This document shows positions 57,225 to 64,000 of a stretch of DNA of 64,000 nucleotides, one piece after another. Under the pieces are notes generated by a model. The model was given only the letters and a program-made list of their open reading frames with translations, was not told where the DNA came from and ran no database searches. The stretch spans positions 11,098,001 through 11,162,000 of the forward strand of contig JASJZC010000005.1 of assembly GCA_037178855.1 (NCBI GenBank). Direction: 5' to 3'. The translations under genes were made by a program, and so were the position numbers. The number at the start of each line of letters is the position of its first letter. Positions within the stretch are counted from its first letter, which is position 1. This stretch comes from Oscheius sp. JU75. Taxonomy: Eukaryota > Nematoda > Chromadorea > Rhabditida > Rhabditidae.

Positions 57225-57895
57225 TTATTCCAAAGGTTTATTTTGCAACGTGACAATAGGACTAAATGCAGGATTCACATCGTGTTCAGACAAAAAATTC
57301 CCCCTGTTGGTCATCTGTCTCATCCGCAATGCTGTGAACATCATCACGTCGAAGATTATTGTCAGAGCACTGAAGACATAGATAAACGAGATGTCCCAAG
57401 TCATCATGAACACGGTACACGTTGCCTCTTTTGCTCCACCGTAGCTGAGCGAACCAGCGCAATGGACAAGAGTAGGTGCAGTCATCTGAAAGACAATTCT
57501 TATCAACTGACCGCCAAGATGGCGATTGCGAGGAATCTGAAAAATTAAATGGCAATTTAAAGAGACAGGTAGACAGAGAGACAATACCTACTGAATGAGA
57601 TGAACAAAGCCAAATACTAGACAGCCATGATGACACATATCAGCAGAATAACTATTTTCTCGTTCAGCCAGAACTGAGACATAGAGATGTCACTGAAATT
57701 TTGGGTCTTTTGGAAATAAAGTAACTCTTACAGGTAAGGTAAGCCGGGAGGATAAGATCGCAGATCGTATTTTCCTGAGCCTACTTGAAGATTTTACGTT
57801 TGCTAAGAGCATAGATGCAGAGAATGTTGAGGACTAGTCCTACTGTAGAGACAAGGAAGAGCGAGAGAGCCTTCTCCCAGTAGTCCGTTTTCTGA
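57225..57895 (-). CDS. Serpentine receptor-like GPCR, possibly degraded
   Basis: Exon near 57890-57788 encodes WEKALSLFLVSTVGLVLNIL followed by CIYALSKRKIFK, a classic nematode serpentine TM1 with GLxLN. The next small exon reads ENTICDLILPAYLT. A third (about 57690-57600) has FWLNEKIVILLICVIMAV, then an in-frame stop that may reflect a missed intron or a disabling change. The last exon (about 57540-57225) carries RNRHLGGQLIRIVFQM and TM FIYVFSALTIIFDVMMFTAL, ending VTLQNKPLE. Fewer than seven TM segments are visible, so it is either truncated or only partly resolved. Confidence 0.5.
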
Positions 57896-58130
57896 GTTAA
57901 CAACTGTGTTCCTGTTTCCAATTCGCGTTACGGCATTTGATTGCACTAATATATAATTATAAAATAAAAAATGAGAGGAATCGTTTCCGGGTACAGATAA
58001 ACAAGAAAGAGTTGGTTAGTCTTTCAGCCTTTTTCAGTCTAACTGAACGTTTCGTTGGGAAACGTGAGTCTGTATCACGATAACAGTGAAGGGTTGATTC
58101 GGTCTTCTCTGGATAGATTTGTTTCAATCT

Positions 58131-58648
58131 CTATTTCCCGGTGTATCTGAGTCTGCAATATGTACTCAATAACAATTTCGAACAAATAGCGGTACCGTAC
58201 TTTCTCACGTTATTTCCGTGTTCCGTAAATAAAACCATCTGCTTCTTGATTACCGCATACGAAGCAGAGGTGTTTGCTTGAATCGCATTACGGACAGAAT
58301 TTGAAAGTAGCTGGCGCTGTTCAGAATAAGCGTATCCAACAATTTTAAGCTTTTCGTTCAAGAGCACTCTTGCGATGGGGAGAGCCTGGACAAAGGGTAT
58401 TTGAAATATTTGGAACATACCTGCTCTAGGCACTTGGGCTTTATCTCCTCGTTCTCTGAAGCTCTCTCGCGCCGTTTCCTCACCATTTCGACGACCTTCT
58501 TCTCGTCGCTCATTCGAGCGCTTTTAATAGCTTTGTAAAAAAGACAAAAAGTGACAACCGCTTTGTAGCTTTCTTTGTGAACAGTTATAGACGCTGCAGC
58601 ACAGCAAGCATCACAGACGGCTCTAGTGCTCTCTCTCTTTAGAGACAT
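58131..58648 (-). CDS. Unknown two-exon protein (160 aa)
   Basis: Exon 1 (58648-58421) and exon 2 (58385-58131) join across a 35-nt intron (CAG|GTATGT...TTTGTCCAG|GCT) in phase. Sequence includes MSLKRESTRAVCDACCAAAS, VTFCLFYKAIKSARMSDEKK, a basic/acidic helix VVEMVRKRRERASENEEI, then LPIARVLLNEKLKIVGYAYS and NAIQANTSASYAVIKKQMVL. I recognise no domain. No signal peptide or clear TM is visible. It may be a small intracellular protein. Confidence 0.4.
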
Positions 58649-59164
58649 TCTACCTTGTGGACCGCGATGCCCTCTGGTTCCGAAGAGGTGTTATGAGCAT
58701 CAAGTCGCAAAGATCCCTAAAAAAACAGCGTAGATAAGCACGAGCTAGGCTGACGTTCCAAAGACACGACAGGGTCCGGTGACTGGGTGCTATTGAAAAA
58801 GCCCCCATGATAAGAGTGTCGTAGCTTACATGTACTGTTTTCTACACACTATCTAGCCTGTCTAGTCTCATCTCTGGACATTTGTTCACAGAGGTCTCTC
58901 TGTCGTTTAATATCTTACAATTTTCCGTTTATGCTAGAACAGTTTGTTTATTTCATTGCAGTACTGTTTCTGAAAAATCGATCTTGTACTCTCAAGCTGA
59001 CTCACTACCCTGCTTACCCTGATAACTGGTCATGTGTGATTTCCCTCGGGGCAACTATTCACGCAATCATTTTCCATTCGTCGCCATGGAAATGATTTTC
59101 TAGTCTTCGTTTTCACTCAGTCTCCTTCATTTTTTTATGAGTCATACAGTTTCATACAGGCTCC

Positions 59165-62100
59165 ATGCGTTACTACAACGGCTACACCAACCGGTACGAC
59201 GAGCCGTGGAGAGCTCGGAATGAGTGCTACTACAGTGGAGAACAAAGTGGCTACTACTGGTCTCGATACTACTACAATGGACCTTGGGACTTCTTTCCGA
59301 AGTTTGCTGAGCTGATTCAGAGTTACTTCATCGAGCCGATGGACACGGAAGACTTCCAGGCTTTGCACGAGGATCTAACCAAATCGGACAGCAGTTTGGG
59401 AAGTTTGATGGCTGTCGGAGCCGAGCAGGTGAGGAGGCAGAGAGGCAGAGAAACAGAGAGAGACAGAGAGACAGAAAGGCAGAGAGATTGGGAGACAGAG
59501 AAAGACAGAGAGACAGAGCAGTGAGATTAATTTTTTGAGAAAAAAACTCAAATGCCCTAGAAAACGGGGGTCGGAACAACAACCCCCTGACGTGTGAATT
59601 TCAAGCGAAAGCAGTAACCACTAGGCCGCTTGGGACAGAAAAGGCGCTCCCGTACCGTCTCGAAAAAATATTCTCTATATTAGAATATTTAGAAGAAATA
59701 AAATATTTAGTTTATCTCTAAAAAAAAAAACGAAAATTTTCCCATTGTTGCTCATTTCACTACGTACTGTAGATCTCAGAGAAAGTGTGACAAAAAGCTG
59801 AGAGATATACAGACAGAAATAGAGAGATTCAGTGAAATTTCCAGGGAAACCTCCCCGCCTCCGGATTTTACCTTCTTCTGGCCTCGATTCTCAGTTTGGT
59901 CATCATTCTCGCCGGCGTCTTCAAAAAAGTTCGAAGCAAGGGGAGCGCCGTCCCAATTCCCGATGACAAGACTCGTAAGCAGATGGTTCCACTCTGGCTA
60001 ATGCATGTTCCTCTCTTCATCTTTACAATCTTCTTCACAATTCTTTTCTCGATCAGTCTCTGGCCAGCCTGGGATCAGTTGGATAGTAATAACTACGAAG
60101 ATAACTGCATTCAACGTAACTTTGTTATGAACTATACCCAAATATCTAAATTTCAGAAGCTGTCTACCTCGAAAAGTTCCAGCTTTTCATGGGGGACTGC
60201 GAATTCAAAGCAAGTTTCTAACAGTACCAGAAATATGGGCAATTCTTAGAACCGTATCACTGAGGGTCAGGAAAATTTAAAACGGGATATTACTCGCGCC
60301 CTGAAGGACAGTGCAAACTATAGTTGCAATGCCGAGTCGGATACACGAAATTGGAAGGTATGATTTTTTGACAGAGACACGTAGACACGTACTTATTTTA
60401 GCAACTCGTCGAAAAGGATAAGGATTCGATCATTGAGATCCTGGATGCAGCTGGTGATCTTCTGAAACAACTCCAAGATCTAAAGTCTCTTGAAAAGGAG
60501 GAGGCTGACCTGGACGAGGTCGCCTACACTGAAAGTGTCATCAACAAGATTGTGGAGGAGGTGAAGAAGCTTCAAACGATTCTTGACGACGCTGGAAACA
60601 GCCCCGAGGTTTCGATTGAGCGCTATAAAAAGCAGAAAGAGGCATACGAAGCCAAGATCAAGGAGCTGGTGGACCCACTTTTCACAAAAATCGAGGATAC
60701 TGCCACGAGATTGAAAGTGGTAAAGGAGTCTCTGAACACAGCTACAAAAAGCTTTGCCTCTTGGGTGACAACTGTCGGCACCAGGTTCAAAACCATTCGA
60801 CAGGAGCTTCAAAGCGTTTGTAACGTTTGTGTTTGAAGTAGCGCAACATTTCAGAACGAGCCTTTGCCTGTTATTATCTTCATGCAGGTCATTGCTGGGT
60901 TCGCAACAATTGTTACGCTTGTCTGTTTGGCAGTCGGATTTTTGCTATTCGGGGCAGGACTGGCTTATCCTAAAGGTGAGACACAGAGAGACAGAGACCG
61001 TGAGACAGACAGAGAGAGACTCGAATGTTCCAGGCTACTACTACTGTCCTGGGCTTCTCAAGTTTGGTCGCCGCCTATTGACACTTGGCTTCGTTCTAAT
61101 GGGATTCTTTGCCGTGGCGCTCTTCTTCATTTCTGGGTAAGCAACATGAACCATCGAAAACAGTCTTGGCTCATCCAGAATGGCTCTCCGATTCTCTGCA
61201 CCTTCGACCTCTGTTTGCAACTCGTTGACAGATTTTTCGGAGAACAAGACAGGTCAAGGATTTGATTTTTATGAGGTCATGAAGTTCACCGTAGGCCTGA
61301 AGAACTTCGAGGGAAAGACCATCAGATTGAACTTTGGGTATACGTCGTCTTCTTCCCCCAAAAATACATTTCTTCAGAGAGCTGATGGGAGGCAACAGTA
61401 GAAATGGCTTAGCCAACAAAGACGGAAATCTATTCGAGGATCTGATACCAAGCATGCGAGCCTTTTTCGATATGGATGGATTTGCTAAGCAGATTGAGAA
61501 GATTGATCTTCCCAAGCTGGACAGTGTGACAATTCCCGACCAGAACAAGGTGTTTATCGTCCCCATTGAATGCATCACACGGTTTAGGCCCTTCGTCCAT
61601 TCAAGCGAGCTCTTCTCGCATTGGAGGATATCGATTTGTCCAAGCTAACCGCCAAAAAACAGCTCGCGAATCTTGTCAACAAAGAGATCAAGACTTTTAA
61701 GAGACTGATACAGGAGACACCTTTTGTCTCCTTCAACGTCTTTGTCATTTCCGGATGTTCGAATGGATTTGCTGAGCATCTGAGTCCAATGAACAAACTT
61801 CGCACCGCTATGAGCAATAACTTTGAGGAGTACCGCGTGAGTCTCTCTGTCTCACTGACCAGCACATTTAAGGAAAAACTAATGTATAATCTCTACGAAT
61901 CGCACAAGTTTAACGATGTCTACCACTCCGCAACCAGCGGATTCTGCCTTCGAATCCGTCTTCCGGCCAGCGGTGTCTGGCTTGCTTCGAGTTCGAGACA
62001 AACTCAAAGAAATTAACCTTGCTCTTTCAGTGCTTCTCGGAACAATCATTCTCGTCAGCATGATTGTTGTCTTCAAGGTATCCAATCGTCTTTGCATCCA

Positions 62101-62215
62101 CGACGAGGATGTTTTCACTATGGACAACGAGAGTGTTACCACGATTTCGACCATCACAGCGCCTCTGATTGATGCCAAGATGACGGAAAAGGACGTTCAG
62201 GTGTACGATATTTGA
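59165..62215 (+). CDS. Prominin-like five-transmembrane glycoprotein
   Basis: Exon 1 (59165-59428) encodes a tyrosine-rich extracellular N terminus with GPWDFFPKFAELIQSYFIEP. Exon 2 (from 59845) gives TM1 FYLLLASILSLVIILAGVFK and TM2 PLWLMHVPLFIFTIFFTILF. A long helical first loop follows (QLVEKDKDSIIEILDAAGDL, VSIERYKKQKEAYEAKIKEL). TM3 is AGFATIVTLVCLAVGFLLFG, TM4 LLTLGFVLMGFFAVALFFIS, then the second large loop (FEDLIPSMRAFFDMDGFAKQ, IDLSKLTAKKQLANLVNKEI) and TM5 LALSVLLGTIILVSMIVVFK with a short tail ending EKDVQVYDI at 62213-62215. Two TM pairs plus one, with two large helical loops, is the prominin (CD133) layout; these proteins mark plasma-membrane protrusions and bind cholesterol. AATAAA lies near 62241. 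A second, partial copy starts at 63724. The start follows the acceptor-like CATACAG at about 59159. Confidence 0.75.
59520..59785. repeat. Class B twin-tRNA element B6, decayed, in prominin intron
   Basis: AAAACGGGGGTCGGAACAAC and CTGACGTGTGAATTTCAAGCG correspond to the minus-strand module, and GGCGCTCCCGTACCGTCTCG to the centre. The plus-strand head is lost, and the tail end TTTCCCATTGTTGCTCATTT to GTACTGTAGATCTCAGAGA is present. Confidence 0.65.
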
Positions 62216-62555
62216 ATCGTGGGATCGTGTTTTCTGTGCAATAAAGTGGACTTTTGTTGTTGAAAATGTTGCAGCTAGTTGCACTTTCACTTTTTAAAGG
62301 CCAATGATATCTGTGACTCTGTCTTGATCTCAGAAGCGGATCACTTAGAACAGATCTTACTTAGAGTATCCGTTCTTCACCTTTCAAGGCCCATGTCTAA
62401 CAGAACAAACGTTGCTACACAAGACTAAAGGTTAACGGATACAGTACAGCCATAATGGTGGGGAGGGGGTAAGTTGGCAGTGTCATAACGATAACAGTAT
62501 AAAATTCCTAGGCCAATGATACTGGTACCAGCGTGGAGCTTTGTGAAGTTTTCCG
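62216..62555. other. 3' flank of the prominin-like gene, no assignable gene
   Basis: After the polyadenylation signal near 62241 there is no supported coding sequence. Confidence 0.45.
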
Positions 62556-62920
62556 TTCGTATAGTCTATTTTTAACGAAGAGCGGCAGCTGGTCCCCGAA
62601 AACCTACTTGACTACGAAATCAAGAAAAAAAACTAAAACAAGTAGCTGATATTGAAAAAAAAACAGGTTAGCTGAGCTTCACTTTTCAAGTTCCGAGCTT
62701 TTTCAACGTTTTTTTCTGAATTTTTTTTATTCGAATTTGTTGTCAAGTAGGTCTTCTCGATAGTAGAATTCTAAAACAACATGAAAACCAGAAAAAAATC
62801 TCTGGCAAACGGGCTAAAACTGCCAAAAAGGCAAAATATTTTTTGCTTTTCGCGTCATTTTTATTTGAACAAAGTGGCACGGAAGCAGTTAGTCCTTTAA
62901 CATGCCGCTCTTCGTTGGAA
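62556..62920. repeat. Nested inverted-repeat (foldback) segment
   Basis: AACGAAGAGCGGCA at 62574-62587 pairs perfectly with 62903-62916, and inside it ACCTACTTGAC at 62602-62612 pairs perfectly with 62742-62752. A class C tRNA-like string (GACTACGAAATCAAG) follows the inner left arm. The same GTTGGAAATAGACTAT/ATAGTCCATTTCCAACG flank appears near 580-597 and 8375-8392. Confidence 0.6.
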
Positions 62921-62923
62921 ATA

Positions 62924-63481
62924 CAGTGCGCGTCAAAAACATAGGGGCACCCCCTAAAATCGCGATAGCGGGCGCGCTTCACACTTTTAGACTTCGGGAG
63001 TACTTTCATCGTTTTTCTCGTGTTGTAAAACCCTTAAAGCCATCTTTTCGGAAGGAATAGCTTAAAAATGCGAATGTGATACCGTGATCAGTTGAAAACG
63101 CCCGCGTCATAAATATAGGGACACCTTAGAAAATCAACAATTTATTGTGAAATTTCACAAACAACAAGTAGTTAACTATGCTCAATAACGAGTAGGACCT
63201 CCGTGAAGGGAATACGATAAAAATGTGAAGAAAGAACGGAAAACACAAGCAATTTCGAAGGAAATCTAGAATATTTGAAGATGTCCCTATATTTATGACG
63301 CGGGCGTTTTCCACTGACCACGGTATCACATTCGCATTTTTGAGCCATTCCTTCCGAAAGGATAGCTTTAAGGGTTTTAGAACACGAGAAAAACGATGGA
63401 AGTACTCCCGAAGCCTAAAAGTGTGAAGCGCGCCCGCTATCGCGATTTTTGGGGGTGTCCCTATATTTTTGACGCGCACTG
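62924..63481. mobile_element. Tc1/mariner-type MITE with about 200-bp terminal inverted repeats
   Basis: The element begins CAGTGCGCGTCAAAAACATA and ends with the complement (TTTTTGACGCGCACTG), and is flanked on both sides by TA (62922-62923 and 63482-63483), the target duplication of Tc1/mariner elements. The left arm runs to about 63127 and the right arm starts at about 63277; matching blocks include GCGATAGCGGGCGCGCTTCA, GGTATCACATTCGCATTTTT (right-arm form) and GACGCGGGCGTTTTC. The central 150 bp has no transposase. The arms differ by only a few substitutions, so it is fairly young. CAGTGC is the end sequence of Tc1-like elements. Confidence 0.85.
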
Positions 63482-63723
63482 TAGACTATAATCGACAACT
63501 GAACGTAGAATTCGAGGCAATTCGAGGCGATTTTCCCGAGAAAGACTTCTTTTTTTGCGATATCAGGTATTTTGTACTTTTGATTAGAACCAGACATTCT
63601 AATGTTTTTTTTCCTGGTGTAGCCTCAATGTAGCTTGGCTGTGACTCTCTGAAAACTGATAACGCCGGTCGATAAATAGGGGAAAGCAATCTGCCTCAAA
63701 ACAAAACCTCAAATTTCAGAAAA

Positions 63724-64000
63724 ATGAATTGGCGTGGCGGTTTTGGAGAGCTGGATGAATGCGCCTATAATGGCCCCACCACGAGAACCTACATGCATTG
63801 GGAAACACTGAGTTTATGAGCGAATGGTTCCCCTCGAAATTTGTGAATTCATTCATTGAGCCGATGAGTCGTGATGAAAATATCGTGGGTTTCGTTCTTT
63901 TTCAATGACTGAGAGACAGAGACCGGTACTATTGTTCTTCAGAAAGTCTACCAAACTATTCACCAAGGAAGTGGGACTCTATTAATGGAAACGTTGCTGG
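63724..64000 (+). CDS. Second prominin-like gene, 5' part only, with a frame break
   Basis: ATG 63724 opens MNWRGGFGELDECAYNGPTT and the frame stops after SL. One base out of frame the sequence continues EWFPSKFVNSFIEPMSRDEN, which aligns with FFPKFAELIQSYFIEPMDTE of the first gene. A microsatellite-bearing intron then leads to KVYQTIHQGSGTLLMETLL, matching DLTKSDSSLGSLMAVGAE. The homology shows a tandem duplicate. No intron of usable length fits at the break (about 63798-63815), so there is a frameshift, a sequencing error or a different start. The gene runs off the window. Confidence 0.6.

Noticed and set aside
1-64000. CRISPR arrays, bacterial operons, riboswitches
   Set aside because: Introns, TATA promoters, AATAAA signals and animal gene content exclude a bacterial source, and the microsatellites are not spaced repeats.

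Overview
The window is nuclear DNA of a nematode. The evidence is three cuticle collagen genes with the nematode collagen N-terminal domain and the ending [20 protein letters not shown] (two of the three), a transthyretin-like (TTR) secreted protein, a two-pore potassium channel of the TWK type, three divergent serpentine chemoreceptor-like genes, very short introns (about 35-45 nt) and compact TATA promoters 40-70 nt upstream of small genes. I cannot name the species. All exon models were read by eye from splice consensus and open frames, so outer limits are more reliable than internal boundaries.

Layout. 1-8 kb: two chemoreceptor-like genes on the minus strand flank dead Tc1/mariner-class transposases and an isochorismatase fragment. 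8.3-9.5 kb: repeat remains. 9.5-11.5 kb: a CHK kinase-like (DUF1679/EcKinase) gene. 12-14 kb: unassigned exons and a GC-rich foldback segment that may be a structured RNA. 14.7-15.6 kb: phosphoserine phosphatase. 17.9-24.7 kb: a cuticle collagen, a small cysteine-rich secreted protein, a polyamine-oxidase-like flavoenzyme (minus strand), then two more collagens. 24.7-38.2 kb: a minus-strand block of nuclear and housekeeping genes: CXXC1/CFP1, a TTR protein, a CCAR1/2 homologue and symplekin. 39.1-45.7 kb: a RAD54L2/ARIP4-type SNF2 ATPase, divergent from symplekin. 47.4-51.4 kb: a K2P channel. 51.6-58.6 kb: fast-evolving small genes, including a candidate allatostatin-C-like neuropeptide precursor and a tandem pair of short secreted peptides with a shared DENGCR...KVCGPFKDWG core, then a third serpentine receptor. 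59.2-64 kb: a five-transmembrane prominin-like gene, a foldback/MITE region, and the start of a second prominin-like copy running off the window.

Two repeat systems run through the window. One is an imperfect AGAGACAG-type microsatellite in many introns. The other, the most unusual thing here, is a family of roughly 250-350 bp elements that carry two tRNA-like modules (A box plus B box) pointing away from each other. They sit in introns of at least five genes and between genes, in two sequence classes. Two copies share a 252-bp block that looks identical by eye, so the family was probably mobile recently. I know of no described family with this head-to-head twin-tRNA design, but I could not search for one.
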